Shown here: piece after piece, positions 31,675 through 44,647 of the stretch
How the letters are laid out: the number at the start of each line of letters is the position of its first letter
Numbering within the stretch: the first letter of the stretch is position 1
Assembly (NCBI RefSeq): GCF_003287285.1
Contig: NZ_QMIG01000008.1
Location: 1-64,000, forward strand
DNA: 64,000 nt
Source: Phytoactinopolyspora halophila
Lineage (GTDB): Bacteria > Actinomycetota > Actinomycetes > Jiangellales > Jiangellaceae
Direction: 5' to 3'
Made by a program: the position numbers and the translations under genes
Notes under the pieces: model-generated
The model's input: the letters and a program-made list of their open reading frames with translations, nothing else
Databases searched by the model: none
What the model was told of the DNA's origin: nothing

Positions 31675-32682
31675 TCAATCATCCTCGGCGAGGGTGAGTT
31701 CCAGACCTCCGAGCAGGCTTGCGGAGAGGTTATACAGGAATGCGCCTAGTGTCGCCAACGCCGTGATGAGCACCACGTTCACCACACCGATCAGCGTAGT
31801 GAATCCGAGCACGCGAGATAGCTCCACATACTGATTGATGTCGACGCCATCACTCGTGCTGGATGACGTGAAATCGAACACGATCTCGCTGATGGCCGCG
31901 AACACGCCGGCAGCATCCAACACCGACCACAGCACTGCCACGGCGACGAAGAGCGCGACTCCAAGCGCCACGGCAAGCAGGAACGCCGTCTTCATCACCG
32001 ACCAGGGATCAACACGAACCAGTCTGAGACGTGCCTTGCGCACTCGCCCCGGCCGTCGCATGCTGGATGGACGCTGGGACGCCACGGGCCGCTCCTGATC
32101 GTACTTGCGCTCGTCGCGCATCGGCTGAGCATCCAGGCTCGTCTGGGTGTCATCCGTCGGAGCCTGAGGTTGCGGCGCCGGAGGAGCCGTAGGGGCAGCC
32201 GCGGCCGCGTTCTGGCTAGCTGCCACCTGGCCCGCAGATGGCGGCGGTACCGGCTCGGGTCGAGGCCCACGCGGTGGGCCGGGCGGCCGGGGCGCTGGCT
32301 GTCGAGCGCGCGCCTGGGACTCTTCTGCTGCCTGAACGACGGCTGGCGGCTCTGGCGACTCTTGATCGGCCTGGGACGATTGCTCCACGGCCTGATCCTC
32401 GGACGGAGGCGGCGGATTCTCCGGGGCGGCCGGGTTCGATTTCTTTGGTCGTGTCTTCCGCCGATTCGGTGTGGCCGAGCGCGCAGCTGCGGCACCACGC
32501 GGACCCGCCGTGGGTGTGCTCTGTCCGGACGTGCGGCGGGGCTGGACTGCGGGATCCGGCGGTGCGCTGTTTCCGTTCGGCGACGAATCGGATGAAGCGC
32601 GCGACGGCTCGTTCGCGATGTCAGACGACTGTTGACGTATCTCGTCACCCGAGGGTCGACTACCCCCGTCGGAACTCGTCAC
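31675..32682 (-). CDS. DUF3566 membrane protein
   Basis: A 335-residue protein. The first ~215 residues are disordered and rich in Pro, Ala, Ser and Gln. The rest is the DUF3566 domain: [38 protein letters not shown], an amphipathic stretch, and a second membrane helix ([23 protein letters not shown]). It starts at GTG overlapping the gyrA stop by 4 bp (GTGA). DUF3566 proteins always follow gyrA in this phylum; roles in envelope integrity have been suggested, but the function is not established to my knowledge. Confidence 0.9.
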   Translation of the reverse strand: MTSSDGGSRPSGDEIRQQSSDIANEPSRASSDSSPNGNSAPPDPAVQPRRTSGQSTPTAGPRGAAAARSATPNRRKTRPKKSNPAAPENPPPPSEDQAVEQSSQADQESPEPPAVVQAAEESQARARQPAPRPPGPPRGPRPEPVPPPSAGQVAASQNAAAAAPTAPPAPQPQAPTDDTQTSLDAQPMRDERKYDQERPVASQRPSSMRRPGRVRKARLRLVRVDPWSVMKTAFLLAVALGVALFVAVAVLWSVLDAAGVFAAISEIVFDFTSSSTSDGVDINQYVELSRVLGFTTLIGVVNVVLITALATLGAFLYNLSASLLGGLELTLAEDD

Positions 32683-35225
32683 GAGCCATCACCTTCCGCA
32701 TCACTCTCATCTTCTGGTGTATCGAGTACTTCGGACGTACCGCCTTCATCCTCGACACTCCCGGCAATAGCCACCACTGTGTCATCGGATCCCAGCGAGA
32801 CGAACTTGACCCCCATAGTGTCACGGCCCTTGGCGGGAACATCACTCACCAAGCTCCGTGTCACTCCGCCGGAGGCACGTACGGCAAGTACCTCGTCGTT
32901 CTCCCCGACCACGAGGGCGCCCACCAAGGAGCCTCGATCTTCATTGATCTTCATGGCTTTGATGCCGAGTCCACCCCGGCCTTGTATCCGATACTCCTCC
33001 ACCGCGGTCCGTTTCGCGAACCCACCATCTGTGACGGTGAAGACATACGAGTCGGTTCCGTCGCGGACGATCGACATGGAGAGCAATTCGTCCGTATCGC
33101 GGAACTTCATTCCCACCACGCCGCTGGTGGCACGTCCCATGGGCCGCAGGTGCTCGTCGGTAGCAGTGAAGCGGATTGCTTGAGCCTTACGCGAGACGAG
33201 GAGAATGTCGTCGTCGGAGCTGACCAGCTCGGCTCCGATGAGTTCGTCGTCCTCTTGCCGGAACGTGAGGGCGATCACTCCTCCAGCCCGGTTGGAATCA
33301 TACTCCGAAAGCCGGGTCTTTTTGATCATCCCGTGCTTTGTGGCCAGCACTAGATAAGGCGCCTGCTGGTAGTCACGCAAGGTCATGACCTTGGCGATCT
33401 TCTCGTCCGGCTGGAAGGCCAGCAGGTTCGCCACGTGTTGACCCCTCGAATCGCGTGCCATCTCAGGTAGCTCGTATGCCTTCGCTCGGTACACCCTCCC
33501 TCGGTTCGTGAAGAACAGTACCCAGTGATGCGTCGTGGTCACGAAGAATTGGTCGACGACGTCGTCCTCACGCAGCTGTGCTCCGCGGACTCCCTTGCCT
33601 CCACGCCTTTGCACTCGGTAGAGGTCAGCCTTGGTGCGCTTGGCATAGCCACCGCGCGTGATGGTGACTACCACGGGTTCCTCGGTGATGAGGTCCTCGA
33701 CCGTCAGGTCGCCTTCGGCCGGGACGATGTGCGTGCGCCGCTCGTCCCCGTACTTGTTGACGATCTCGGCCAGTTCGTCCCGGATGATCTGATACTTGCG
33801 CGGGTCGGAAGCAAGAATGTCCTCGAGATCGGCGATCTCGGCCACGAGCGTGTCGTGCTCGGTTTGCAGTTCGTCCCGAGACAGCGCGGTCAGCCTGCGC
33901 AACTGCATGTCGAGGATCGCAGTGGCCTGTATCTCGTCAATCTCGAGGAGCTGCATGAGGCCGGTACGTGCTTCCTCGACGTCAGCAGAGCGGCGAATCA
34001 AGGCAATGACTTCGTCGATCGCGTCGATAGCCTTCAACAAGCCGCGAACGATATGCAGCCGATCACGCTTCTTACGCAGCCGGAACTCGGTGCGGCGCCG
34101 GATGACTTCGACCTGGTGAACGACCCAGTGCCGGACGAATCCGTCCAGCGACAATGTGCGCGGCACACCGTCGACTAGTGCCACCATGTTGCAGCCGAAC
34201 GTCTCTTGCAGCTGCGTGTGCTTGTAGAGATTGTTCCGTACGACGGTGGGTACCGCGTCTCGTTTGAGGACGACGACGAGTCGCATCCCGGTGCGTGACG
34301 AGGAATCGTCACGGAGATCGGCGATACCGGGAACCTTGCCCGAGTCGGCCAACTCGGCGATCTTGCGAGCCAAGGCGTCCGGGTTCACCTGGTAGGGGAG
34401 CTCGGTGATGATCAGGCAGGTCCGTCCCCGGTCGTCCTCCTCGACCTCCACCACGGCGCGCATAGTGACCGACCCTCGGCCGGTGCGATACGCCTGTTCG
34501 ATACCGCTGGTGCCGACGATCAGACCGTTGGTCGGAAAATCCGGACCCTTGATCCGCTGGAGAAGTGCCTCCAACAGCTCTTCGCTGCTCGCTTCCGGGT
34601 GCTCGAGATACCAGTCGACGCCGGCCGCTACCTCACGGAGGTTGTGTGGCGGGATGTTGGTAGCCATTCCCACGGCGATGCCGCCCGAGCCGTTGACCAG
34701 CAGGTTGGGAAACCGGCTCGGTAGGACGTCCGGTTCGGCGCCGCGGCCATCGTAGTTCGGCGAGAAGTCGACGGTATCTTCGTCGATCTCGCGAACCATC
34801 TCCATAGCCAGGGGAGCCATGCGACATTCCGTGTACCGCATCGCGGCCTGACGATCATCGCCGCGGGAACCGAAATTGCCCTGCCCCTTGACCAGCAGGT
34901 ACCGCATGGACCACCACTGGCCAAGGCGGACGAGGGTGTCGTAGATGGCGGAGTCGCCGTGGGGATGGTAATTCCCCATGACGTCACCGACCACACGTGA
35001 ACACTTCGAAAACCCCCGGTCAGGGCGATATCCGCCGTCGAACATGGCGTACAGAACGCGCCGATGAACAGGCTTGAGACCATCCCTGACATCAGGCAGG
35101 GCTCGGCCCACAATGACGGTCATCGCATAGTCGAGATAGCTGCGTTGCATCTCGACTTGCAGATCGACAGGCTCTATCCGAGATCCAGGGCCAGGCTCGT
35201 CGGCCGTGGTGATGTCGTCAGTCAC
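32679..35225 (-). CDS. gyrA: DNA gyrase subunit A
   Basis: An 848-residue GyrA. The N-terminal breakage-reunion domain has the catalytic Tyr (Y131) in [10 protein letters not shown] and the quinolone region [11 protein letters not shown] with the susceptible-type Ser and Asp. Six beta-pinwheel blades follow, with the GyrA box form [11 protein letters not shown]. An acidic tail ends the protein. It introduces negative supercoils with GyrB. It starts at GTG 12 bp after gyrB and is translationally coupled to DUF3566. Confidence 0.97.
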   Translation of the reverse strand: MTDDITTADEPGPGSRIEPVDLQVEMQRSYLDYAMTVIVGRALPDVRDGLKPVHRRVLYAMFDGGYRPDRGFSKCSRVVGDVMGNYHPHGDSAIYDTLVRLGQWWSMRYLLVKGQGNFGSRGDDRQAAMRYTECRMAPLAMEMVREIDEDTVDFSPNYDGRGAEPDVLPSRFPNLLVNGSGGIAVGMATNIPPHNLREVAAGVDWYLEHPEASSEELLEALLQRIKGPDFPTNGLIVGTSGIEQAYRTGRGSVTMRAVVEVEEDDRGRTCLIITELPYQVNPDALARKIAELADSGKVPGIADLRDDSSSRTGMRLVVVLKRDAVPTVVRNNLYKHTQLQETFGCNMVALVDGVPRTLSLDGFVRHWVVHQVEVIRRRTEFRLRKKRDRLHIVRGLLKAIDAIDEVIALIRRSADVEEARTGLMQLLEIDEIQATAILDMQLRRLTALSRDELQTEHDTLVAEIADLEDILASDPRKYQIIRDELAEIVNKYGDERRTHIVPAEGDLTVEDLITEEPVVVTITRGGYAKRTKADLYRVQRRGGKGVRGAQLREDDVVDQFFVTTTHHWVLFFTNRGRVYRAKAYELPEMARDSRGQHVANLLAFQPDEKIAKVMTLRDYQQAPYLVLATKHGMIKKTRLSEYDSNRAGGVIALTFRQEDDELIGAELVSSDDDILLVSRKAQAIRFTATDEHLRPMGRATSGVVGMKFRDTDELLSMSIVRDGTDSYVFTVTDGGFAKRTAVEEYRIQGRGGLGIKAMKINEDRGSLVGALVVGENDEVLAVRASGGVTRSLVSDVPAKGRDTMGVKFVSLGSDDTVVAIAGSVEDEGGTSEVLDTPEDESDAEGDGS

Positions 35226-35237
35226 TGATCGTTCCTC

Positions 35238-37271
<2,034 letters not shown>

Positions 37272-37378
37272 TCACAAGGCGCCCTACTCTCCCTGCTGGC
37301 CGCTGAACAGGCCCCCAGGAGACCGAGCGGCCTATGTGGGCACTTCAAGTCTACCCTCTATGCGAGCTGAACGCTGCC

Positions 37379-37411
37379 TGTGCGGCCCACAAATGCCGCT
37401 TGTGCCGCACA
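37379..37411 (-). terminator. Inverted repeat between dciA and gyrB
   Basis: TGTGCGGC (37379-37386) and GCCGCACA (37404-37411) with a 17-base loop lie in the 250-bp gap (37242-37491) downstream of dciA and upstream of gyrB. It may terminate the recF-dciA transcript. The gap must also hold the gyrB promoter, which I could not place. Confidence 0.35.
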
Positions 37412-37491
37412 ACTCCCCTGAGATTAATCCCCATACGAGAGAGCCCCCTTTCACAACGTCAGCGGGCCGCACATCAGCCGTCCCTGATGGC

Positions 37492-38028
37492 TCATCCATA
37501 TGTGTCCCGCGGTCCCCTTCCACGCACCCGCAAGCGTCCTCGTGTCCAGGAACGGGATTGCGGGCCGAGGACCTTCACCTCGGTGACCGTGCCGTGGCCA
37601 ACCTTCTGATTGATCGTTCGGACCAGGTCCGACGCGAGCATGCGCATCTGGGTGGCCCATGCCGTCGACGACGCTCGCACGGTCAGCACGCTCTCGTCGT
37701 AAGACACCGGAGCAACGTGTGCCGCGACCTCGGAGCCGACGAGCTCGTCCCACCGGGCGATCACAGCATGAACGGAGAGATCTGTCTCCCACCCATGCTC
37801 GTTCGCGAGTTTCTTCACCGTAGACGCCACCGGCTGCGGGTCCCGCTCGTCCGGAGCAGGGCTGCTCCATCCCGAGCCCGACGACGACCGAGACGTCGCT
37901 CTCCCGCGTCGCGAGCTCTTGCCGGTAGCTGCCCGGGAACTGCCGCCACGTCCAGCCTTCGCGCGGGCAACGAGAGCCTTGGCCAGATCGACACCATCGG
38001 GTTTCCATTCGTCGTTGCCTTCGCTCAT
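37492..38028 (-). CDS. dciA: DciA/DUF721 family protein (replicative helicase loader/regulator)
   Basis: A 178-residue protein. The first ~65 residues are basic and disordered (Ser/Arg/Gly-rich). Then the DUF721 KH-like domain follows: [55 protein letters not shown]. DciA proteins help load or regulate the DnaB helicase in bacteria lacking DnaC. It overlaps recF by 4 bp (ATGA) in the conserved recF-dciA-gyrB order. Confidence 0.92.
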   Translation of the reverse strand: MSEGNDEWKPDGVDLAKALVARAKAGRGGSSRAATGKSSRRGRATSRSSSGSGWSSPAPDERDPQPVASTVKKLANEHGWETDLSVHAVIARWDELVGSEVAAHVAPVSYDESVLTVRASSTAWATQMRMLASDLVRTINQKVGHGTVTEVKVLGPQSRSWTRGRLRVRGRGPRDTYG

Positions 38029-39188
38029 GCGACCCTCCTGAGGTCATTGCCGAGCACATCGATACGAGCACCGTCGAGTCGTTCCGGGACGTCGTCGGCC
38101 ACCGCTGCCGTGACGAGTACCTGTTCGGCCGTGCCGACCAGCTCCGCCAGCCGCTCGCGCCGACTCGTGTCGAGCTCCGCGAAGACGTCATCGAGAACGA
38201 GAACGGGATCGCTGCCCAAGGAACGAAGAAGGTCGAACGACGCCAAACGCAATGCCAGCGCCAACGACCAGGATTCGCCCTGGCTCGCGTATCCCCGCGC
38301 CGGCAGCGGACCGAGGGAGAGGACGAGGTCGTCTCGGTGTGGGCCTACCAGCGACACACCTCTGTCGATTTCATCTCGGCGAAGCTCGCTCATGGCCTGG
38401 GTCAAAGCGTCCGCAAGATGCTCACGGTCTGGCGTGAGCGTGACATCTGGCCCCATCGAGGACTTGTAATCCAGCCGTGCGTCGGCAGGCGCCGGAGAGG
38501 CCTCGGAGCCAGCCACGGACTGATATGCCTTCGCCACCAAGGGCCGGATCGCATCGACGAGTTCCAGGCGGGCGGCCAACAGCTCCGCCCCGGCCCGAGC
38601 CAGGTGGGCATCCCAGATGTCGAGGGTTTGCAGATCTGGCCCGCCACTGCCTCGCGTTGAGCGTGCCGCCGTGCCGGCGGACTTCAACAGTGCATTGCGC
38701 TGTTTGAGAACTCGCTCGTAATCCGAGCGTACTCCCGCGTATCGGGGAGCACGTGCGACGAGCAACTCGTCAAGATACCGCCTGCGCTCACCTGGATCGC
38801 CCTTGACCAGCGAAAGGTCTTCGGGTGCGAAGAGAACAGTGCGCACGACGCCGAGAATCTCACGGGCTCGGTTAACCGGTGAGCGATTGAGCCGTGCCCG
38901 GTTCGCCTTACCCGGTGTGATCTCGACTTCGACCAACGATGGACGCGCGGTCTGATCAGTGGCGGAGATACTCGCCCGCACGATGGCGCGCTCGGCGTCC
39001 ACACGCACCAACGGCGCGTCCTGGGCTACCCGGTGGCTTCCCAGAGTCGCGAGATAGCCGATCGCCTCGACCAGATTGGTCTTGCCTTGTCCGTTCGGAC
39101 CGACGAATGTCGTTACACCAGGGTCGAGTGGGAGTTCGACCTGCGGATAGGACCGGAAGTCGACGAGGGAGAGGTGAGCGACATACAT
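38025..39188 (-). CDS. recF: DNA replication and repair protein RecF
   Basis: A 387-residue ABC-like SMC-family ATPase. Walker [18 protein letters not shown] lies near residue 31, the signature reads [15 protein letters not shown], and Walker B is [14 protein letters not shown]. It helps load RecA at gaps with RecO and RecR. The start at 39188 ([14 protein letters not shown]) is the family N-terminus; in-frame codons up to 39518 overlap gnd and are rejected. Only 10 bp separate it from the gnd stop. Confidence 0.95.
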   Translation of the reverse strand: MYVAHLSLVDFRSYPQVELPLDPGVTTFVGPNGQGKTNLVEAIGYLATLGSHRVAQDAPLVRVDAERAIVRASISATDQTARPSLVEVEITPGKANRARLNRSPVNRAREILGVVRTVLFAPEDLSLVKGDPGERRRYLDELLVARAPRYAGVRSDYERVLKQRNALLKSAGTAARSTRGSGGPDLQTLDIWDAHLARAGAELLAARLELVDAIRPLVAKAYQSVAGSEASPAPADARLDYKSSMGPDVTLTPDREHLADALTQAMSELRRDEIDRGVSLVGPHRDDLVLSLGPLPARGYASQGESWSLALALRLASFDLLRSLGSDPVLVLDDVFAELDTSRRERLAELVGTAEQVLVTAAVADDVPERLDGARIDVLGNDLRRVA

Positions 39189-39198
39189 CAGAACCGAC

Positions 39199-40110
39199 TC
39201 AGCCGGATCCAGCAGTACTTTCGTTCGGCCCGGCCGATCGCACGGAATGACCACCGAACTGCTGGCGCAGCGCGGCCACGGCGCGCATAGCCGGTGAATC
39301 GCTCTGCCGTGAGGCAAACCGAGCGAAGAGCGCGGCGGCCATGGTGGGCGTTGGCACCTCACTCTCCAGCGCTTCGGCGACAACCCAGCGACCTTCACCA
39401 GAATCCTCGACGTAACCGACGAGCTCGGACAGCGACGGGTCTTCGTCGAGAGCTTCAACCAAGAGATCAAGGAGCCATGACCGCACGACCGTACCGCGCC
39501 GCCAGGCGTTGAAGACACCGGGAACGTTCGTCACCCGATCCGAAGCCTCGAGCAACTCGAAACCTTCGGCATACGCCTGCATCAAACCATATTCGACGCC
39601 GTTGTGCACCATCTTGGCGTAGTGACCTGCGCCAACGTCTCCAGCATGAACGAAGCCTTCCTCCCGGGGACCGTCGGGACGCAAGGCATCGAAGATGGGC
39701 ATGAGCCGCTCGACGTATTCCGCGTCCCCGCCGACCATGAGCCCGTACCCGTGTTCTCTTCCCCAAATGCCACCGGAAACACCGCAATCGACGTAGCCGA
39801 TGCCTTTGGCTCCGAGCATGCGTGCATGCTCCAGGTCTTCGGTGAACCTGGAGTTGCCACCATCGATCACGATGTCACCAACGCTGAGTAACTTCGTGAG
39901 CTCAGCGACGAGGGAGTGGGTCGGCTCTCCGGACGGCACCATCAGCCACACGGCGCGCGGTGTGGACAGCGAGTCCACGAGATCGGTCAGGGTCCGGACG
40001 TCGGACACTTCCGGGTCCAGGGCGTAACCCACAACTTTGTGCCCTGCTTCGCGTAGGCGCTCTCGCATGTTGTGACCCATGCGACCGAGGCCTACGAGAC
40101 CCACCTGCAC
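39199..40110 (-). CDS. gnd: 6-phosphogluconate dehydrogenase (decarboxylating), short form
   Basis: A 303-residue enzyme of the short YqeC-type class. It has an NAD(P)-binding [19 protein letters not shown], the catalytic Lys/Asn region [25 protein letters not shown], and [10 protein letters not shown]. It oxidises and decarboxylates 6-phosphogluconate to ribulose 5-phosphate. A gnd gene between dnaN and recF is a conserved quirk of actinobacteria. Starts at GTG. Confidence 0.94.
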   Translation of the reverse strand: MQVGLVGLGRMGHNMRERLREAGHKVVGYALDPEVSDVRTLTDLVDSLSTPRAVWLMVPSGEPTHSLVAELTKLLSVGDIVIDGGNSRFTEDLEHARMLGAKGIGYVDCGVSGGIWGREHGYGLMVGGDAEYVERLMPIFDALRPDGPREEGFVHAGDVGAGHYAKMVHNGVEYGLMQAYAEGFELLEASDRVTNVPGVFNAWRRGTVVRSWLLDLLVEALDEDPSLSELVGYVEDSGEGRWVVAEALESEVPTPTMAAALFARFASRQSDSPAMRAVAALRQQFGGHSVRSAGPNESTAGSG

Positions 40111-40162
40111 GCTGTTCTCCTCCTTGAACGTTTCGGTGACGCTTTGAAGGGTGAACGCAAGA

Positions 40163-41305
40163 TCAGCTGGACAGCCGGATCGGCATCGCCAGGTAGCGAT
40201 AACCCGACGACGGCTCCCCTTCGAGGCTATCTATTCCCTGGATGACGACGGGTTTCATGGGAGTATCTGTGAACGACATGTGTACGAACGGCGTCCCGAG
40301 GGCTTGCAATCCGTCGAGGAGATAGCTCGGATTGAAGCCCGTGGCGATCCCGGGGCCATCGACCTGTGCTGGCAAAGCCTCGGACGCCTGTGCGTCCTCG
40401 CCGCTTCCCGCTTCCAGGACCAGCTGACCGTCGCCGAACGCGAGCCGGACGGGAGTGTTCCGCTCGGCCACGAGTGCGACTCGTTTCACCGAATCGACCA
40501 ACGAGTCGATCTCGATCCGCGCAACCGTAGCGATCTCGGTAGGGAAGAGTCGACGATAATTGGGCACCCATTCGCCGTCGATCAGCCGACTGGTGGTGTG
40601 GCGACCGCCACCGGCAAGACCGATCAAGCTGTCATCTGATTCGCCGCCAAGCGCGAGTGTGACGTCCCCAGCAGATGCCAGGGTCTTGGCCGCGTCGACG
40701 AGCGTGCGCGCGGGGACGAGCGCCACACCGGTGAGGTCGGGACGGACCGGGTTCCAGGTGATCTCTCGTACCGCGAGCCGGTAGCGATCGGTAGCGCCAA
40801 GCGTGACGGTCTCGCCATCGATCTCGATCCGGATGCCCGTGAGCGTGGGCAGCATGTCGTCGCGCCCGGCCGCGACGGCGACCTGTCCGACGGCTTCAGC
40901 GAACGTGGTGCCGTCGACGGTGCCAGAGGCCGACGGCAGCTGGGGAAGCTCGGGGTATTCCTCGACCGGCAGGGTGACGAGCGTGAAGCGGGCGCTACCA
41001 CAGGTGATGACGACCTTCGAGCTATCGGCCGAGAACTCCACAGGCTTGGCCGGAAGCGAGCGAGCGATGTCGGCCAAGAGCTTGCCCGAAATGAGTGCCG
41101 TGCCCGGATCGGCGACCTCGCCTTCCACAGAGACCCGGCCGGACACCTCGTAGTCGAACGACGAAAACGTCACCGTGCCGTCGCTCGCATCGAGCCTGAG
41201 ACCTGCGAGCACGGGCACCGTCGGTCGACTGGGCAGGGTGCGTGCCGTCCAGGCGACAGCATCGGCAAGTACGTCACGTTCGAGCCGGAACTTCACCGGT
41301 GTCAC
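40163..41305 (-). CDS. dnaN: DNA polymerase III sliding clamp (beta subunit)
   Basis: A 380-residue clamp with three repeated domains. It opens KFRLERDVLADAVAWTARTLPSRP and ends YRYLAMPIRLSS, the conserved M-P-x-R-L terminus. GTG at 41305 is 3 bases from a GGAGG site; GTG at 41296 (VKFRLERD) matches the family N-terminus better but sits 12 bases from that site, so either could be used. The gene lies next to oriC in the usual order. Confidence 0.96.
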   Translation of the reverse strand: MTPVKFRLERDVLADAVAWTARTLPSRPTVPVLAGLRLDASDGTVTFSSFDYEVSGRVSVEGEVADPGTALISGKLLADIARSLPAKPVEFSADSSKVVITCGSARFTLVTLPVEEYPELPQLPSASGTVDGTTFAEAVGQVAVAAGRDDMLPTLTGIRIEIDGETVTLGATDRYRLAVREITWNPVRPDLTGVALVPARTLVDAAKTLASAGDVTLALGGESDDSLIGLAGGGRHTTSRLIDGEWVPNYRRLFPTEIATVARIEIDSLVDSVKRVALVAERNTPVRLAFGDGQLVLEAGSGEDAQASEALPAQVDGPGIATGFNPSYLLDGLQALGTPFVHMSFTDTPMKPVVIQGIDSLEGEPSSGYRYLAMPIRLSS

Positions 41306-41758
41306 CGTCCTCCCTGCAGGGCAAATGCGCCACGTACACGCTGTTTGTTCTCCACGGCTGGTCTGTCTGCGCGGTCACCATCGTTGTTAGTCATCCTCCC
41401 ACGAAGCGGTGACAGTCGGGGATGACTGGTGGAATCTGCGAGGCGTTGCTGTCGGCTTTCCACAGGAGTGCGGGCACCCGGGGATTGTGTGTCTGTGTTG
41501 TCCATAAGAGTCTCGTCTTCTTCGTAGGGCCGGTGGAAACTGTGGATGAAGGGTATCTGCCGAGGTCATAGCGGCTCATCCTGTCCACGTACATTGTGGG
41601 GTGGCGAGGTGGACGACGTGGACGGCGAACTGTTTTCCACGACGTGCACGCGAGCATCCCCCGAGCATCCACGGGCATGCAGGAGGGATCCACAGAGTTG
41701 TCCACAGGTTGTGAGAAGTGGATGTGCACTCGTGGGGGCGATATCGAGGCCACGAGAC
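41306..41758. promoter_or_regulatory. oriC region with DnaA boxes
   Basis: The 453-bp dnaN-dnaA gap, the standard actinobacterial origin position. It contains TTGTCCACA at 41698-41706 and many near boxes on both strands, including TTGTCCATA at 41498-41506 and others around 41457, 41540, 41580, 41634 and 41690. I see no clear AT-rich unwinding segment, as is common in high-GC genomes. It must also contain the dnaN promoter. Confidence 0.9.
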
Positions 41759-43273
41759 TCATGCCTGACGCGCTTGTTGTTTGATGCGATTGGTGAGCTC
41801 GGTCACCTGGTTGAACACACTTCGCCGCTCGGCCATCAGGGTTCGCACCTTCCGTTCGGCGTGCATGACTGTCGTGTGGTCACGACCGCCGAAGTGTTGG
41901 CCGATCTTGGGCAGTGACAGGTCGGTGAGCTCGCGACAGAGGTACATGGCTATTTGACGTGCGGTGACGAGCACCCGGCTACGACTCGTGCCCTGAAGAT
42001 CTTCGATGGTCAGGCCGAAGTAGCCAGCGGTCTGGGCCATGATGGTGGCCGCGCCGATTTCCGGACCGGTATCTGTGGGTACGAGGTCGCGGAGAACGAC
42101 CTCAGCGAGGTTGAGCTCGACCGGCTGGCGATTGAGGCTCGCGAATGCCGTGACCCTGATGAGAGCACCCTCGAGCTCGCGGATGTTCGTAGCGATCTTG
42201 CTCGCGATGTATTCGAGCACCTCTGGAGGTGCGTTGAGATTGTCCTGCGCGGCCTTCTTGGACAAGATCGCGATGCGTGTCTCCAGGTCAGGGGGCTGAA
42301 CGTCGCATATGAGCCCCCATTCGAACCGATTGCGCAGCCTGTCCTCGAGCGCGGAGAGTTGCTTTGGTGCGCGATCGGACGTGATGACGATCTGCTTGCT
42401 GGCGTTGTGCAGCGTGTTGAAGGTGTGGAAGAACTCCTCTTGAGTCTGGATCTTTCCTTCGAGGAACTGGATGTCATCGATCAAGAGGACATCGACGTCG
42501 CGATAGCGTCGCTGGAAGGCGGACGCCTTGTCGTCGCGGATCGAGTTGATGAAGTCGTTGGTGAACTCCTCCGAGCTGACATAGCGAACTCGGGTGCCGG
42601 AGTACATATCCCGCGCGTAGTGCCCGATGGCATGCAGGAGATGAGTCTTGCCTAGACCGGAGTCGCCGTACACGAGAAGTGGGTTGTACGCCTTGCCGGG
42701 GGCTTCGGCGACGGCAACGGCGGCGGCATGGGCGAACCGGTTGCTCGAACCGATGACGAAGGTGTCGAAGGTATATCGCGAGTTGAGATGTGGTGCCTCT
42801 ACCTCGGGCCGTGTCGGATTCTCGCCGATCGGTGAATCGATGACGGCATGCCGTAGCGGCGGTCCAGCGTCGATGTGATCCTCGCCGCCAGCGGCGGGAG
42901 AGACCTGTCTGGGTACGGGGCGGTCCGGTTCGGCCACGTCGCGACTGGATTCGTGACCTGAGCCGTGGTCCTCGTCCACGACGGATCCGTTTCCGGCGGC
43001 CTGCTCTGCGGTAGGCGTGACACTGATGGCCAGTGAGACGGACTGGCCCAAGACGATGGTCAATGCCTCGACGAGTGGGGCGCGCAGACGCTGTTCGATC
43101 TGGGAACGAGCGAACTCACTCGGAACGGCGATGACGGCGGTGCCTTCGACGAGGGTGACCGGGCGCGCCTGGGAAAGGAATGCTCGTTGCTGTGGCCCGA
43201 TCCGCTCGCTGTCGAGTGCATCGAGGGCCTTGGCCCACGCGGCGGCGAAGTCGCCGGTCGGCTGCTCGGTCAC
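41759..43273 (-). CDS. dnaA: Chromosomal replication initiator DnaA
   Basis: A 504-residue protein with domain I at the N-terminus and a variable acidic linker (about 100-170). The AAA+ domain has Walker [16 protein letters not shown] and Walker [14 protein letters not shown]. Domain IV reads [23 protein letters not shown] and binds DnaA boxes. GTG at 43273 with GGAG seven bases upstream is preferred. Longer in-frame starts to 43357 would be encoded by DNA containing DnaA boxes, which is better read as the promoter. Confidence 0.97.
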   Translation of the reverse strand: MTEQPTGDFAAAWAKALDALDSERIGPQQRAFLSQARPVTLVEGTAVIAVPSEFARSQIEQRLRAPLVEALTIVLGQSVSLAISVTPTAEQAAGNGSVVDEDHGSGHESSRDVAEPDRPVPRQVSPAAGGEDHIDAGPPLRHAVIDSPIGENPTRPEVEAPHLNSRYTFDTFVIGSSNRFAHAAAVAVAEAPGKAYNPLLVYGDSGLGKTHLLHAIGHYARDMYSGTRVRYVSSEEFTNDFINSIRDDKASAFQRRYRDVDVLLIDDIQFLEGKIQTQEEFFHTFNTLHNASKQIVITSDRAPKQLSALEDRLRNRFEWGLICDVQPPDLETRIAILSKKAAQDNLNAPPEVLEYIASKIATNIRELEGALIRVTAFASLNRQPVELNLAEVVLRDLVPTDTGPEIGAATIMAQTAGYFGLTIEDLQGTSRSRVLVTARQIAMYLCRELTDLSLPKIGQHFGGRDHTTVMHAERKVRTLMAERRSVFNQVTELTNRIKQQARQA

Positions 43274-43815
43274 GAGATACTCCAAACTGGCGGAATGTGA
43301 CGCCACTCCGATCGAAGTTGTCCACACCATCTTCCACAGGGTGTGGAAGATGGCCATCGCATCCAGGCTGAGTCATGATTATAGACTTGACCTGCATTGA
43401 TGCCCGCCATGAACGGTGCGCCACCTTCTGTCCGTCAGTGCTTTAGGTCACGTGACGCTAACAATATGGCGGCCGGCGTTCAACCGATGTCCACAGGTTC
43501 GGATGGGCGAGCACCGGCGTGTCGCTATCCTGTCATGCGCGGCCGCGATGAAATTCTGGCGGGTTACACTTGTGAGTGTCTTGCTCGACAGATGACGGGG
43601 CGCGGCTTCGGAGGATGTGAGGACGTCGGCGTTGACGGATCAACGTCTCGGTTTGACCTCATATGCTTCGGGCGCGTACCGTTAATCGGTCCGACGAGGA
43701 CTCCATTTCGTGTGCGCACGATGCGCGTGCGGCCGGCCAGAATCCGGGAGCGTCGTCGGTCAGGACATCGTAGAGAAACTGTAAGCCTGTCTCATCGATC
43801 TTCAGGAGCCCGGAC
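43274..43815. promoter_or_regulatory. dnaA/rpmH divergent promoter region
   Basis: About 540 bp between dnaA and rpmH. It has an exact TTGTCCACA at 43318-43326, the palindrome TTCCACAGGGTGTGGAA at 43332-43348 directly upstream of dnaA, and a further TGTCCACAG near 43489. These suggest DnaA autoregulation. No gene in the remaining stretch is convincing. Confidence 0.7.
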
Positions 43816-43950
43816 GTGAAGCGCACCTTCCAGCCGAACAACCGTCGTCGGTCCAGGACTCACGGCTTCCGGCTGCGCATGCGTACGCGTGCCGGCCGTG
43901 CCATCGTCTCGGCTCGGCGCCGGAAAGGCCGTTCCAAGCTGACCGCATGA
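43816..43950 (+). CDS. rpmH: 50S ribosomal protein L34
   Basis: 44 residues from [23 protein letters not shown], ending [11 protein letters not shown]. Matches L34 throughout. A CAGGAG ribosome site lies about 8 bases upstream. First gene of the rpmH-rnpA-yidD-yidC-jag-rsmG run. Confidence 0.97.
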   Translation: MKRTFQPNNRRRSRTHGFRLRMRTRAGRAIVSARRRKGRSKLTA

Positions 43951-43963
43951 GCCAGGCGGTGGG

Positions 43964-44314
43964 GTGCTGAAGACGGAGCACCGGCTGCGGCGCGCGGAGG
44001 ACTTCAAAGTGACGATGCGCCGCGGCAAGGCGGCGAGCACGGCATCGGTCGTGGTGCATGCGGTGATGACGAAGGAGCGACGCCCGGCGAAGGTAGGCTT
44101 TGTCGTAGGTCGTGCAGTAGGAGGCGCTGTGGTACGGAATACCGTGCGCCGTCGCCTTCGGCACCTGATGGCCGATCGCGTGGACGAGTTGCCGCCGGGA
44201 ACTAATGTCGTCATACGGGCGCGCCCGGCCGCGGCCGGTATGTCCAGCGCCGTGTTGGCGTCGTACCTCGATCGCACATTGCCCGACGCTTTGCGCCGTG
44301 CGCGAGGTCGCTAG
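43964..44314 (+). CDS. rnpA: Ribonuclease P protein component
   Basis: A 116-residue basic protein with the family core KVGFVVGRAVGGAVVRNTVRRRLRHLM (RNR-type motif) and an opening LKTEHRLRRAEDF. It assists the RNase P RNA in tRNA 5' processing. Starts at GTG 13 bp after rpmH. Confidence 0.95.
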   Translation: MLKTEHRLRRAEDFKVTMRRGKAASTASVVVHAVMTKERRPAKVGFVVGRAVGGAVVRNTVRRRLRHLMADRVDELPPGTNVVIRARPAAAGMSSAVLASYLDRTLPDALRRARGR

Positions 44315-44641
44315 ATGTCGAGGCTCATTGCGGCGCTGCTGAAGGCGTATCGGCTGGTGGTGAGCCAGCTGTACCTTCAGACATGCCGCTATTACCCCTC
44401 ATGTTCGGCCTACGCCATCGGTTCGGTCGAAACCCATGGCGCGCTGCGTGGTGTCTGGCTTGCATTGCGCCGCCTCGGCCGGTGTCACCCGTGGTGTGCC
44501 GGTGGTGTAGATCTGGTGCCGACACCTGAGAACTATCGGTGGTGGGGACGCGCCGCCGGAACCGATGGTGAAGACCACGACGTTTCTCACGAAACGACGC
44601 CCAACCACGTCCCGAACGTTCCAGCCTGCCGAGGAGCCTGA
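44315..44641 (+). CDS. yidD: Membrane protein insertion efficiency factor YidD
   Basis: A 108-residue protein. The conserved block YRYYPSCSAYAIGS-like (here CRYYPSCSAYAI) and GRCHPWCAGGVDLVP define the family. The start follows the rnpA stop directly. The C-terminal tail is longer than usual and includes VSHETT, encoded by a degenerate parS-like sequence. Confidence 0.94.
   Translation: MSRLIAALLKAYRLVVSQLYLQTCRYYPSCSAYAIGSVETHGALRGVWLALRRLGRCHPWCAGGVDLVPTPENYRWWGRAAGTDGEDHDVSHETTPNHVPNVPACRGA
44582..44595. promoter_or_regulatory. Degenerate parS-like site in yidD
   Basis: GTTTCTCACGAAAC keeps both outer half-sites of GTTTCACGTGAAAC but has an altered centre. Read in frame it gives VSHET. 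ParB binding would be weak if it occurs. Confidence 0.35.
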
Positions 44642-44647
44642 GCACCC

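Noticed and set aside
32238-33353. A 371-codon forward open frame over DUF3566 and gyrA
   Set aside because: It crosses two well-identified reverse genes and has no ribosome site or family pattern.
38025-39518. Long recF form starting at 39518
   Set aside because: It would overlap the gnd gene by over 300 bp, while the family N-terminus begins at 39188.
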